Part shown: in pieces, positions 1-12,403 of the stretch
Layout: every line of letters begins with the position of its first letter
How positions within the stretch are numbered: position 1 is the first letter of the stretch
Source: Eudorina sp. 2006-703-Eu-15
Lineage: Eukaryota > Chlorophyta > Chlorophyceae > Chlamydomonadales > Volvocaceae
Length of the DNA stretch: 64,000 nt
NCBI GenBank assembly: GCA_003117195.1
Contig: BDSI01000093.1
Span: 304,001-368,000, forward strand
Direction of reading: 5' to 3'
Made by a program: the position numbers and the translations under genes
The notes under the pieces: model-generated
Database searches by the model: none
Told to the model about the DNA's origin: nothing
What the model saw: the letters and a program-made list of their open reading frames with translations, nothing else

Positions 1-967
1 TCCGCTTAATACTGTACGTTGCTGACTGCAGGCGAGGCGTAATCACCCGTCGTCGATTGATTGATGGTGTCACGAAATTATTGTGTGCCGCACCCTAACA
101 TGCACACGACATACAAGCAACCTCATCCGTCCCGCACACCAACATGGACAGTGGTAATACTAACAACGCAACATGCGAAATCGGATCATAGTAGTGTCTG
201 CCTTCCCACGCACGCACCGCGCAGCAGAAACCCATCCAGCAGCTTGCGGATGGAGCCGCCCTTCAGCCAGATAGATACCAATACAGCAGCACTACTGGCA
301 CTGTAAAATTAATAAACCGCCAGCAGTTGTGTGTCTACTGTCTCACCAGCAGTATGTCAGCAGGTAGGCTTCCATTGGGACACTGTAGGTACTGCTGCAT
401 CGATCTGTGTGACCAAGCAAGTAAACGCCTGTTTGGTCGTCTATCGATATATAGATATCTGCGTGTGTGCGTGCGTGGCTCGCTGCTGACTGAATGGGTC
501 GTCGCACAGCAGAAGCACACGCGCGCGCGGCGGTGGGTTTCGTTTCATTTTATTTCCAAAAGCAATGAGTACACTAATTACACTAATAATCACGCATCTC
601 AGATATGTATCAAAGTACCGACGCAGGGCAAAGCCCATTGTGCTTTAAGGAGTCAGCGCAGGGGCGGTAAGGCTCGCTGAGCCTTTGCGCGCGTGCCACG
701 GGTTTTCATCCCCCCCCACATACAGCAACACTACTCGCAGAAACCATCGGCAGGGTACCCAGTAAGGACGTAAGGCCTTCCAGATTATAAGTACCATAGA
801 AATAAAGGCGGCTGGTGCCCAGCATCTGCGGAGGCCTTTTCCATCCAAAGACTCTCCTTATATCATAATTACATAACTGCTGGATGGTGGGTGCGCTGTC
901 CGTTGTCCTCGCTCCATGCCCTTTCGCTTCATGCACGCACGCGCTCGTACTTCCTGCTGCGTGCGCT
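1..967. other. 3' flank of SRCR gene A
   Basis: I find no convincing exon here. The only feature tied to a gene is a TGTAA pentamer on the minus strand (869-873), about 95 nt past the gene A stop codon. TGTAA is the usual green-algal polyadenylation signal, so this is a plausible poly(A) site. The rest is microsatellite-rich non-coding sequence; the small open frames lack domain similarity or codon character. Confidence 0.4.
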
Positions 968-3900
968 TCAGATGAAGATGGTGCTACACGAGACCGCAAG
1001 CATGCCCAGAGGGCATGGGGTTGGCGACGTCTGCAGGCGGCAGCGAGTGGTGCATCGCATCGCATCGCATCGCATCGCATCGCATCGCATCGCATCGGTG
1101 AGGGCAGCAGACAGAGCACATACAGACAGGGGCGCGTGCGTGCATGCACCCCATTCATCATACGTCATCGCTAGCAGTCAGATGGATGACCTGCGGGGTC
1201 TGCTGCTGTAACATGCGTGCATGCATCCGTCCTTCAATATAATACGTAATTGTATTATTATTGTTATTAATGATGTTCCATACGGCGGGTACGTAGTAGC
1301 ATGTAGGCATGTATGGGAATGCATGTATATATGGGCCGGTGCGCTGCGAGCGCAACCATGCATAAGCAATAATGTGACCCACCTTCGCACCCCCCGCCCT
1401 CGCATGACCAACCGACGCCGGGCCGTCGCGTGCAACCTCAGCGTGTACGGTAGGTGGTCAGTTTGATTACACGCATGTGTACGGCGACCGTGTCAGCGGA
1501 CAGCTATTTACGTATTTTTACGTAGCTGGCGCACGTCCTTCTGCACGTATGCCCATGCATTAACACCAAGCGCGTGCGTGATCTATCGATGATGATGACC
1601 CGCTCGGGCATTCACCGCCGATCGATCCGCGCGGACCACGCACGCACGCACGGACCACACACACACACAGAACCAGGTTGGACCCGCACGGACATATACG
1701 CACCTGCTGTAAAATCTGGTTGGCACCTCGCTTCGTTACACAAATACAGAGCACGCAAAGTGCGTGCTTCGCACTCATCCGGTACGTAAGTAGTCTTGCG
1801 CCTTGCTTACGTACCGCACCGACCACGCACCTACCGACCATGTACCGACGCACCTACCGACCACGCATGCACCCACGCACCGACCACGCACCGACCACGC
1901 ATGCACCCATGCACCGACCACGCACCGACCACGCACCGACCATGCACCGACCACGCACCGACCACGCACCGACCACGCACCGACCACGCACCAGGCTTGC
2001 CTTTCCTGGTGGCCGTCTACATATCTGGCTAGTTGCTACACACGCCACCCCTCAGTTCCCCAACCCCTTAACGCACGCCAGGCTCCGGCCGGCGTACTCT
2101 TATTAATAATATTATCTGTGATGACTCCATTTCGGACGGATGGACCGCGCTGCATGGAGCGAGGCCTGCTTGCGTGCCATTTAATAATTTCACAATGTAC
2201 ACTACTATCTACCACACCCGGTTGCTCTACGCCTCCACCATCCAGCCGTGCGTACATATGTGTCGACTGCTGTATGTATGCGATGCACGAGCTGATGAGG
2301 GCCGCCTAGCTACGAAATGCCGCAGCGAGGTCACATGCATTATTTCTCAGCAGTACGCAGCAGCTGACGGACGCGCAAGACACGCGCGCCCCTGGCCCCG
2401 CTAATACCCTAAATAACCCAGGCCACGCCCTGCACGTACTAGTCGTACGCACATACGAACCAACCTTGATCTTGCAGAAGTCTTGGATGCGCGTGCTGGA
2501 TGTGAGCTCGCCGCCGCCGGCGCAGGTGATCGCGGACGCCCAGGCTTGGTACGAGGATGCACGGAAATCATTCTCTGCGGTCGCAGCTGAAAATCGAGCA
2601 CGCATGTGTGCATCGCATGACAGGTAGATAGGGTACATCGATAGATATCGATAGGCGAACGGCGGCGGCGGGCCGAGAATCGATAGATGTGGCTAATAAT
2701 GTGGCGTGGCACGCACGTATATATGCACAAGACCACCGGTCGATCACTGGCGGTGGCAGCAGCGCGGCTTCTCACCCCACACTGCAGAAACGAAACCGCG
2801 CCACCGTGGCACTTTCTGTGTGTCACTGGTTTTAGGTGTGCCCCTTTATTTAATGTGCATGTATGCATTCCATTCGTTTATGTCAGGCATATAGATAGAC
2901 ATGGTCCGGATGGATGGATGGTTGGGTGCGCAGCTGCTTTGTCATCTATGTATGTCATCCGGCTAACGGTTTCGTCAGCATCAGCAGCACGCTAGGCAGG
3001 CAGGGGGCTTGCTTGATTATGATACGTATGTAAAAGACAGACTCTTCTGGAGGTGTGGAGGTGTCTTGCCGCCTTGGCGGTGGGGCCTGCTGGGGCTTGC
3101 CCTGGTGTATATACACCGTTGATCCCTTTGGGGTCCGCTGTAGCGTACGTTCAATCATTCATTCCGTCTCGTCAGTGTTATGTCGATCGAGCGATAGATG
3201 GATCGATGCAGCGCATGAATGACACAAAATGACCGTCAGATGGAGCGTTCCCTGCCTCTCTGATCGATCGAAACGAACTAACTAAACGAACGAACCAGCC
3301 TGAGCCAGCCTCGCACATCCATCGCATCCTGTCGTACGTACGTACTTTGGGGAATTACGAATGTAGCGCCGTCCGGCGTCACTGTCTCATACCAGTCCTC
3401 GATGCCGCCGTCCCCGCTCTTAGGCCAATCCAACACCTGCGATCGAGCGGCCGCCGGAGCACCACAGCAGATAGACAGCAGTTATATATTACCACAGCAG
3501 ATAGACAGTTGCTTTGGGGTCCGCTGTAACCGACGTTCATTCAGTTGCCAAACTTAACAAGGAATAAAACAAACCTCACTTAACTAAATTCTACCTTGTA
3601 ACGGTTGTTACATTACATAACATTCGACGCGCTACGTTTGCAGCCAAGCAACGACATATGTACATCCAACGAAGTGAATGAAGGTGTATGTTGCACACTA
3701 CTAATAATGATGAAGGGTGATGAGCAGGGATCGATCGATGGGCAAGGTCCTGGCTGGGGTATATAGAATTATAGATCCGTACGTCGCTCACCTACCTGGC
3801 CACATACCAGGTAGCCCAAGTCATTGTTGGTGTATACGTCGCTGGTAGCGCAAAGGGGCGCCCAGACCTTGGTGAGCGGGTCCGCGGGGGAGTCCACCTG

Positions 3901-6900
3901 CGTGCGTGCGTCATGCATATATACATGCATCCGTACATCGCTCGTACAATGTACGTTTTATACATCCGCCGCCGTACATACAGCGGATGGATCATCGGCG
4001 CCCGCCAGCCAGCAGCGGCGGAAAAACTTACAGGACGGACAGGCGGCGCACAAGTCGCCGTGCGTGACTAAATAGAGTCAGCGCGCTGCGGCGCGAGATA
4101 GGGCGCGCTGCGCGCGGGTTATTAGATGTATGTATGCGTATAGGGTATAGCTAGGTGATTATATATTATTGCTTGTATGTAGGACAACACGGAGCGGAAT
4201 GCAGGGCAGTGCGTGCAAGCGAGCCGGCCGAGGTGCGATCGCCACGGCAGCGCGCCTGCTGGTCGATTCGGTCGGATATATACTGCACACATACGAGTGA
4301 TCTCCCCGAGTACCCCGAGCGACATCCGCGCGCAGAGACATAAGGCCCTTGATTACGTACGTAAGGCCCGCCCCGCCGAGTAGTAACATTCGCGCGCTGC
4401 AGAAAAAGGCCGCCGACGGACCAGCAAGAAGGAGCGAGGCCGCCGCGCGCCGCGCCCAGGCAGGCTTGTCGTCCCTTACATCCCTTATTACAACAACGAA
4501 CTTCCACGCACAACTTTCTTGGTTGATCTTACTCGTGGCGCCTGCCTCGTGGCCCCAAGCAGGTGCCCCAGGGTCGGGTGGGTACGTGGGGCCCCGCCCG
4601 GGTCGGGTTGGTGGGTGCGTGGGGCCCCGGGTCGGGTGGAGGTATATCCATCCACGTGGGGCTGCTGGATCGATAGGCGCACGCTCGCTCCAGTCGGGGA
4701 CACGTACACGTACACGCGGGCACCTACCTGCTGCGGCAGTGGGCCTGAACTAACGTGGAGCGAAACAGCCCAGTTACATACACCCGACCTGCCTGGGGCC
4801 CCACGTACACACCAGCCTGACCCGGGGCTCCACGCACCCACCCACCCGACCCGGGGCACAGGACCCATCCAGCCCGCAACCCACCTGTATCTCGAAGCGT
4901 GAATACCGGTTGCACAGCCCTTCCTGGGACGCGGCACACACGTTGGGCTCCACTTCGGGCCGCCCCATGTTGGCTTCCATTGGCGCCCTCAGCAGCCCGC
5001 CGAACATTCGGATGGTGGCGGAGGGTGACGGCGGAGCTGCATGCATGCATGTGTGCATGCGCGGGGCGAGATCAATCGAATGTATTTCACGGTATGTATA
5101 ATATATATAGGGTTTAGGTTAGGGTATATATATATATACCGCTGGTGATGCGTGGCGCGCGACGGATGGTGGTGCATGCGATGTTAGTATGTGTAGTATG
5201 TGCAGCAAGGCATGGCGGTCGGTGCGTGTAGTCGGTGTATGTATGTGAGGAACGCACTACTGAGAAGGGATGCATGGAGTGATACGATCGATCGACGGAG
5301 GCGGAGGCGCGAGGACGGACGTACAGCTAGCGCCTACTGGCAAGCCCGCACTTCCATCTATCCTCGAAGCGAAACACGGAATGCACATGCTTCCGCGAGA
5401 GAGACGAATTGCACTAATTGCACACAAACAAATATACACGCACCTAACCTATATATCGAATTTCGAGCGACGGAAGAACCAGAGAAGCTGCACGCTGCGT
5501 AAGGACTACTGACAAGCAGTTCGTGACCGTCGCGCGTAGGAGGCCGCTTTGGGTAGGTCCAGCACCCAGCCATACTACTGTATGCATGTACGGTTGCTCG
5601 CACGCACCGTCCACGCACAGGTTTTCAATTACTTGTGGAAAAACATGTATGTCAAGCAATGAAGCCCTTGCTCCGGTCGCCCTGAAAGGCTCGCTTGGCA
5701 TCCACATCTCATTTATGAAGGTTCAGATTATTCAGATCCGTATACACAGCTAGCTGCTTCCTGATGACTACGTCCTGCTAGCTATCTGGTCCAGTAGGTC
5801 CAGGCTAGCTACTCACGAGCAGGGGGAAGGGGCGGCGGGGGAGGCGCCGGCGGGAAGGTAGAGTCTGCGAATCAAGCAAGTAAGGCGGGCGGGGGCAGCA
5901 GCAGACACAGCACGCAATACTAACCCGCCGTCAGACACGCACAAGTCACATACGTTTGTATGTACGATGATGGGATGCCCTGCACGCACGCACGCTCACG
6001 CACCACCGTATATACGTACGTACCGTACGTGGTGCGTACCTATATATCTACCGATTGTTGGTCCGCACGCATGCATCGCACATGCATTATAAAACCGCGA
6101 CATAAACCCTTAGACAGGGCCCGGAAGCCTATCCAGACTGCAACGGTACTACTACTACATGCATGTACGTATGTATGTATACACAATGTACTGCACTCGC
6201 TTACTGGAGCATTCAACGGCCGCCAGCGGCCCGGTGGGTGCACAGGGCCCTCCCGTGAAGAAGAAGCAGCTCAGCGGTGCTTTTCTGGGGCTGTTGAAGT
6301 AGTAGAATTTTGGCGAGTAGAGCTGGCGGCGGGCGTCGTCATCAACGGCGGCGGCGGCTAAACCGATGTTGGTGAGGTCGTCGCGTCTGGGTTCATCATC
6401 AACCAAGTCAGCACCGCTGCTGCCAGCAGCAGCGGCGCTGTGCAGCGCACGACGACGCCTCCGCCAGTCGGCGCAGAAGATCTTCCCAACGGCCTGCACC
6501 GCCGTCTGGTTGCTGTGCGTGCGGAGGCGGCGGGGTTGCTTGGGTTGGCTTACTTTGATTGTTTGGCTTTGGCTTTGCAGTGCTAGCTGTGGTTTGCGGT
6601 ACGTGCGTAGGCAGGGGATAGATGGTGCAGGCTGCGTGCGACAGATCTCAAAGCAGGCGTTTGGTGTTCCTACGTACATACCTACGCCTGCCTGCCCAGA
6701 GTTCTTACTCTGGCACTGGATGGACGGCAATGTATTCAGTCAGCAACCAAGTTGGCAATCAAGTAAACAAGGCAAAATTCTTTAAGGCATGTGGCCAAAC
6801 CATGGCGTTTGGACAAGCTACATGCATGTACGATCCCGAAGCAAGCTCTAAAGGCACGTGTCTTATTATCTATCGTGGACGCCGGGCCTCATTTACCTCA

Positions 6901-9305
6901 ACCTACTGCCGGCAGCTAGCTGAACAGGGCATCACAAGGACCACATACACAGTAGCAGCAGCTAGCCGATTGACCGCCGATCGCCGTCTACGCCGTCACC
7001 ACACATTCCTTTATTTATTTGGGTTCCGCTGTAACGTTCATGATCAACTGCTGTATATATGTTCAACTGCTGTATATATGTTCAAACGCACGCACGCGCA
7101 CCTGCTGTACGTTCGGAATGAAACCGTTGGGTCGTAGTACTTCCTGCCGTACGTATACCCTAGCAGGAGACACATGTTCTGCGTGCACGTCGGGGCGGGG
7201 TCGGCCGAACAGCATAACATCGACACATGTAACTACTTTGTAAACTTTTAGACGTCTAGTCTGCGCTTCGTCACGCATTCTCATTCCCATGGCGTTGAAG
7301 TAAAGCACCACCAGCCATACCGCCGCCGGTGGGAGATGAGGGTTCGAATCATTCCGGTGCCACCATGGGTTGAGAGATTTATTCGCGGATAGCTTCCAAA
7401 AGCGAGCCTTATCGGCGCATTCTTCGGGGCAACCCGTGGGGGATGCTGTAGGGGATGCTGACAAGTCCCATCATCACCAGAATACTAGGCGCCGAGGAGG
7501 CGGAGGATGGAATGGCGACTGCACAAGACATGCAGGTGAACCCTACCAACTCATAGGGGGTCTGACAGGCGCTAACATGTATGGCGGACCTGACAATATG
7601 GCCAGATATCGGAAGTCTCCGACGGCTGTGACAGTGTCATAACAGGCTGTCAGATACCTGTCAGAGCCTGTCAGGAGCCTGTCACTGTTCGGATGTAGGG
7701 GTCTCATGGTTTATGTTACAGCCTGTGACAGGCTGTTGACATCTAGGGCACGGGCGGCATGCCTGGGTGTCACAGGATGTTGACAGTCAGGGTAGCTTTG
7801 ATCAGCACTAATTGTCAACACAGTCAACAGCCGGATAAGGGGTAACATGCTCTGACTGTGACAGAATGTCAACTGTTAGCACAGATAGGGCATGGATTCG
7901 ATGTTAACGGCTGTTGACAGTCTGCTGCCTTGACATGTGTTCCAATTGTCAGGGACTGTTGACAGCATCATCATAGGTTCTATGTCTTAAAAGTTACACA
8001 CTGTTGACAGGCAGGGGTCTGGAGTTGCATTGTTTGCGTAATTGCTTGCTGACATACCTGGGGAGACGTATACCCCAGCCTGTCAGAGCCTGTCAGACCC
8101 CCTATGAGTTGGTAGGGTGAAGCTGACCAAGTAGACCAAGTACCTATCTAGCAATCCAGGTCACCTGCCACACTGAAGATCACCGCCGCACATACACGCA
8201 CACACCACTCACTGCGCATCGCACCGACCTACCTGCGCTGTGCCGTCCGTGAAGTCGCCGCCGTCGCACACCGCGTTCCAGCCCGCCTTTCCCGGCGCTG
8301 GAGAGAACCAGGCGCCCGCTGCAGACACCTCCAGTCGGCCCCGGGGACCGCTGCCACCCACCAGTCGGACGCCGTTCTTCTCTCCTGCGTGGTTGCGTGG
8401 ATGGATAGCCAAGGACATATATACCGACCGTATATATGCCCAGTAGGTTGAATTCGCGCAAACATCGATACATACATCTATCTCTCGCACACCAGAAACC
8501 CCGGCAATTTGCTTGCTTGCTTGCTGGCCGACCAAAATCTGAAACTCGAGCAAGCTAGACGCGTGCTGCGTGCATGCGCGACCGAATGGAACTAATAACG
8601 CACGTGAGGGTGCCAGCCATAAATGATCTAGCTACCCCGACGCGAACTTCCTGCGTGCCACTACTCATCATGCATGCGGAAGCGGGCGCGTGTCGATGTG
8701 CGTGGGGGCGCGCGGGATGTATGTATGTATGGGCAGGTAGGGTGCGTGCGTACAACTAAACCCTAGAAGGTTTTGCGGCATATGGTCAGGGTGCGCACCC
8801 TGGCCAAGCCCTAACCGTGAGGATTGAGCAGGTCGGTGGTGCGCTGCGTGTTGGCTGGGGTGGTGGTGCTAGCTTACGAACAGGCCGCGGTGGTGTTGGC
8901 GGCCGCCGGAGCGGAGATGTTGGAGGTCGCTTCGTAAGTGTGGGTGAAGGCGAGTTGGCGGGCTTGGGAGCCGGTGACTTCGAAACATCTGGAGGTGGCA
9001 GCTTAGCAGCCAGCGGCACAGGCCTAGGTTGGGTTGAAGTTTTGGATGGTGGTGGGTTGGCGGTGCTGCTGGGAGCCGGTACCGCCGCGAGGCCTGCGAC
9101 AAGCGAAGGAACGAGGACGCAGCCCAGCATCGCGCGCGGTTTCCCGCGTGGTGCGTGCACGTCGCCTTGAAAACAGTTGATGAGCGCAATTGACTCTCTC
9201 TCTTTCATCGTCTCATCAAGCTTTTCATTATTATTATTAGCTCTTACCGAGTTCAGGTCGTCCCGCGAGCAGCAGGAGGGCAAGTATCACGGGGGTGGGC
9301 CCCAT
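968..9305 (-). CDS. Secreted two-SRCR-domain protein (paralogue A), 11 exons
   Basis: Exons on the minus strand: 9248-9305, 8878-9093, 8233-8384, 7102-7178, 6205-6512, 5817-5864, 4885-5036, 3808-3897, 3346-3436, 2465-2586, 968-1030. All junctions are GT/AG and keep one frame, giving 458 aa. Residues 1-19 are a signal peptide (starts MGPTPVILALLLLAG). Residues 20-91 form a Pro/Ser/Thr/Lys-rich stalk. About 92-270 is a scavenger-receptor cysteine-rich (SRCR) domain: NGVRLVGG, GRLEV, WNAVCD, CLLLGYTYGRKYYDP and PTGPLAAVECSS are its signature blocks. Residues 271-286 are a PPAPPPPPLPP linker. About 287-437 is a second, divergent SRCR: ATIRMFGG, then KVWAPLCA, then AITCAGGGE and QDFC. The tail begins TSPTPCPLG and ends at a TGA. 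SRCR domains are extracellular ligand-binding modules; the ligand here is unknown. Tandem with paralogues B and C. The start is set by the signal peptide. A TIR element lies in intron 3. Confidence 0.85.
1052..1097 (+). repeat. (GCATC)n microsatellite
   Basis: About nine uninterrupted copies of the pentamer GCATC. It lies in intron 10 of gene A, a few bases upstream (in gene direction) of the terminal exon acceptor, so length changes would fall next to a 3' splice site. Confidence 0.9.
1183..1212 (+). repeat. Degenerate copy of the GGGGTCCGCTGTAAC module
   Basis: Contains GATGACCTGCGGGGTCTGCT followed by GCTGTAACA, a diverged match to the dispersed module seen at 3121, 13434, 22128 and elsewhere in the window. 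It lies in intron 10 of gene A. Confidence 0.4.
1817..1992 (+). repeat. Minisatellite, about 10-11 bp unit (ACCGACCACGC)
   Basis: Imperfect tandem copies of CGACCACGCAC / CGACCATGCAC, interrupted by ATGCACCC variants. It lies in the long last intron of gene A. The open frames through it are repeat artefacts rich in His, Thr and Pro. Confidence 0.85.
3121..3165 (+). repeat. Dispersed fold-back module, copy in gene A intron 9
   Basis: Reads GATCCCTTTGGGGTCCGCTG, then TAGCGTACGTTC and ATTCATTC. The same module sits in intron 9 of paralogue B (13434-13474) and paralogue C (22128-22158). It was therefore already present before the genes duplicated, or inserted at a preferred site. A second partial copy follows at 3511-3545 inside intron 9's upstream neighbour region. 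Confidence 0.65.
3511..3545 (+). repeat. Dispersed GGGGTCCGCTGTAAC module, second copy
   Basis: Contains CTTTGGGGTCCGCTGTAACC followed by GACGTTCATTCA, matching the module at 3121-3165. It lies in intron 8 of gene A. Confidence 0.6.
6089..6158 (+). repeat. About 65-bp repeat shared with 31704-31769
   Basis: A stretch containing AACCGCGACATAAACCCTTA, GACAGGGCCC, GAAGCCTATCCA and AACGGTACTACTAC. It is repeated almost base for base at 31704-31769. This copy lies in intron 5 of gene A; the other follows a tRNA-like SINE candidate. Probably a fragment of an interspersed element. Confidence 0.7.
7541..8117. mobile_element. 577-bp non-autonomous TIR DNA transposon (family 1)
   Basis: Inverted termini of about 30 bp: the left end begins CCCTACCAACTCATAGGGGG and continues TCTGACAGGC, and the right end is its exact reverse complement. 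Direct TGAA copies flank it (7537-7540 and 8118-8121), reading as a 4-bp target-site duplication. The interior is crowded with CTGTCAG and GTTGACA motifs, typical of subterminal transposase-binding repeats, and has no meaningful ORF. It sits in intron 3 of gene A. A related right end occurs at about 20208. I cannot assign it to a superfamily. Confidence 0.8.
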
Positions 9306-10192
9306 CCTTGATGCACCCAACGCAGCGCGTGCGTGATGATTTCGTTAATAGATGCTGTGCTGATTCCAAAATAGAAAACGGATGGGAATTCTGCTCCCCA
9401 CTTGATTTACAATATTGCTGATCGATGCCCTATTTGCAGTCATCAATAGCCCACGCACGCTTTCATGTGACATTTATGGCATTTAGGCATGCATTGCGGA
9501 CCTCTCTATAAAGCTGTTCACCGATGATAACGCCGTATTTACCTACTCTGCTGATAGTGTCGTATCATATTCTTGAAAGCTGCGCTTGATTGCACAACGT
9601 GAGATTTTTAAATGGCTGTATCTTGTTGATCGGTGCTTATTACTACGTTGCTGATTCGTTGAACGTGAGATTCATTTCCCACGAGCCCCATTTGGATTCG
9701 CCAATTTAAGCAGGCGTGCGGAAAGGCGCCGAAAGGGGCGGCGGGCGGCGTGTAGGTGCGGACACCAAATAAAGAAACGAGACCTGCTGCATCGCCGCCA
9801 GGATGAAGTATTTGCATACGATGATTGCAAGAACTAACCGTGGGTATGTAGGTAACGTATGTACACACCGGTGCATTGCGTGCGAACACGCAATCGAGTT
9901 TTTACCCGGGCCTCGCCCTAACCGGCCAAACAACACACTAACAGCGCAACAGGTGCGCGCGCGTGGTACGCGCGCGCGACTACTTTACCCGCCCGTCTAG
10001 CGACATGTCTATCTGCTGCTGCTGCCGCGCGCACCTCACATCCATCGATGTATGTTATTATTATAACCTGCTGGCTTGCTCGAGCCAGCCCGGCATGAAG
10101 ACGGATGGGGCGGGGCCGCCCCACAATAATATCGATTGAGCACGTAAGTACGCACGCAACCAAAATCCTACCTTGCTTGCTGCCCTACCTAC

Positions 10193-10225
<33 letters not shown>

Positions 10226-10551
10226 CACGCACGCCGACTGGCATGGATCGGTCGTGTTGTGCGTGCGGATGCGCCCCAGCCTGCTGCTGGCTGCATGTAT
10301 GAGAGACCCAACCAAAGTCATCAAGTTGCTCCATGCATGCATCTGCCCAACCAATCAGACGGACGGCGCGGGATCGTGCGTTGTAAGGTACTAGCTAGCG
10401 TTGGTAGCGTCCATGGCATGACGCTCGCGCGATTTTGGAATGATATATAATTGATCATGGAGTTTATTTCCGGCAGAATTACGTACCTACATTACCCCGC
10501 ATTTATACAATGTAACCGTTACAAGGTAACCGTTACCATCTAACCGTTACA

Positions 10552-10862
10552 GGGGGGTCGTCTAATGGTAAAGACACTGGCATTCTGTCCACAGATCGGC
10601 GGTTCGAATCCCCGACCCCTCACCGCCGTGTGATTAGGCGGGAGTGGCGCGGTTTCCAGGAGAGGCAACCCTGCCGCGCTGGTAACCTGGTGTGGTGGTC
10701 GGTATGGCTGCATGACCCCCCCCCCGCGGGTGATGGAGGATTAGGAGGATGGGTGCGCAGTCCTTGGTAGGGGTTGATGAGACGAGGCATCTACGAGCTA
10801 TCTGGGCCCGTTGGAACACCCGGTCGGGATACGGGTCCACCTTGTAACGGTTACATTATAAG
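10552..10862 (+). mobile_element. tRNA-derived SINE-like element
   Basis: The 5' part resembles a tRNA: GGGGTCGTCTAATGGTAAAG, and a perfect pol III B box GGTTCGAATCC (10601-10611), followed by CCCCGACCCC, which pairs with the first bases. The anticodon stem does not close (TTCTGT in the loop position) and the T stem has mismatches, so it is not a functional tRNA. The body ends with GGGTCCACCTTGTAACGGTT. That 3' end recurs at about 25011, 52302 and 54836, as expected for 5'-truncated copies. The terminal GTAACCGTTACAAGGT also appears inverted at 10510-10527. Confidence 0.5.
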
Positions 10863-11250
10863 GTATCCGAGTCGTAGTCATACACGTGTTTCCATCGTCA
10901 TATCATCATTAGGCCTGTTTCGCTGCTGGGCTGCAGGTCTATCTTGTGCAAAGCACATGCATATATATAAGCAAGCAACGCGTTTACTTCGTTCGTTACC
11001 TCTGTGTTAACTCCAGATAGACGGAACCAAGAACAACAACGAATTAGTCATCCCAAGCAAAATAATGCCCCTGCCTCCTTCACGGCGACGACGTACATGC
11101 ATATATACGGCACGTGCGATTCCAGATAGAGCGAGGAACGAACATTTTTATTACATCGATAGATGCACCAGGTAGATTGATCGATGCTGCAGAAACGTAG
11201 CTCGTTCGGCAACAGATAGATACCGTAGGTAGAGAGACGGACGGCACGCA

Positions 11251-11361
11251 CCTACCTCCGGAACCTATCTCCGGAACCTACCTCCGGAACCTAACCCCCG
11301 GAACCTACCTCCGGAACCTACCTCCGGAACCTACCCCCGGAACCTAACTCCGGAACCTACC
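11251..11361 (+). repeat. Minisatellite, unit CTCCGGAACCTAC
   Basis: Eight or so copies of a 14-bp unit (CCTACCTCCGGAAC) with a few CCCC variants, in the intergenic region between genes A and B. Confidence 0.9.
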
Positions 11362-12403
11362 CCCCCTCGTCAATGTGTGGGGCGGCAACGAAGCTTAAAC
11401 ACGCACACACGCGCACAATTTAATGACTTCATGCATGCACCCTGCCACCTTCATTCCAGGTTCCATCCCTGACGTACGACGCGCTGTAATATAGAACACG
11501 AAACTGCTGTGCGTGTATATATGTATATGTGGCACGCACTCTTGCCTTTAGACACGCATACATCATCCACGCACTACGTACTGCACTGGACCACGCACCT
11601 GCTGCCTCGCTATTTCTCCATTATAATCTCAATGCCGAATGCAGGATTCCCTACTATCCCTACAGCATCCTACGTATCAAGGCCGCCTAGGCCGCCCACG
11701 ATGATGCGCGCACGCACGTACATATCCCTTATAATAGTCACATACTGCTGTTGGCTTGCTCGCACTACTGCTTCATGAACGAAGTATCCAGCGCATGTAG
11801 CTATCTATAAGCCGGTCCCCAACAAGCAGTAAGCTTACTTCGCCAGTCACTCGTTCCAATCCGGCAGGGCCTAGCTACCTGTTGCCTGCTCGCTGCTGCT
11901 GCCCTGCACGCATGACAACTGCGTGAATGGCTGGCATCTATCGATGTTGGAGTCATCGTTATGTTTTCCATCCTGCGAATCTAGGCGAATCCCGCGCGCA
12001 ACATCGACGGTGGACGGAAGATACGTATGTATTGATTGCCTGGGTTCGTTGGTCGGGTTAGTCATGTGTGCATTATTATTAACATCTCTATATATATGGC
12101 GCGCATGCGGATGCAACGACGACCACATACATCTATCTATCTACCACGCACATCCGTCCCCGCTCGATCGCATCTACGAACCCATGCGACCCTAGCGACC
12201 TCTCAACAGCAGCGAGCGAGCGAGTGCAGCGGGCGGGCACATACACTCGCAGGCGGCTGCGTGCACTATCTACAGACATGCACGACATACACTACAGTGC
12301 TTGTTGCGTTTCCTGCGCACACACACAGTTGCCCTGTCAGCCAGCTATATATAAGGCCAAGCGGCTCAGTTACTTGATTGCTTCAATGTCCTTGCTTGCA
12401 CCT

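Larger units (their letters stand above)
9306..12403. other. Intergenic region between SRCR genes A and B
   Basis: Contains the 5' flank of gene A, a (TA)n tract (about 10194-10217), a tRNA-related SINE-like element (10552-10862) and a 14-bp minisatellite (11251-11361). No exon with splice sites and homology to neighbouring genes was found. The short open frames in it have no coding character. Confidence 0.5.

Noticed and set aside
10552..10620. Functional tRNA gene
   Set aside because: The B box is perfect but the anticodon stem does not close and the T stem has mismatches, so it is better read as a SINE head.
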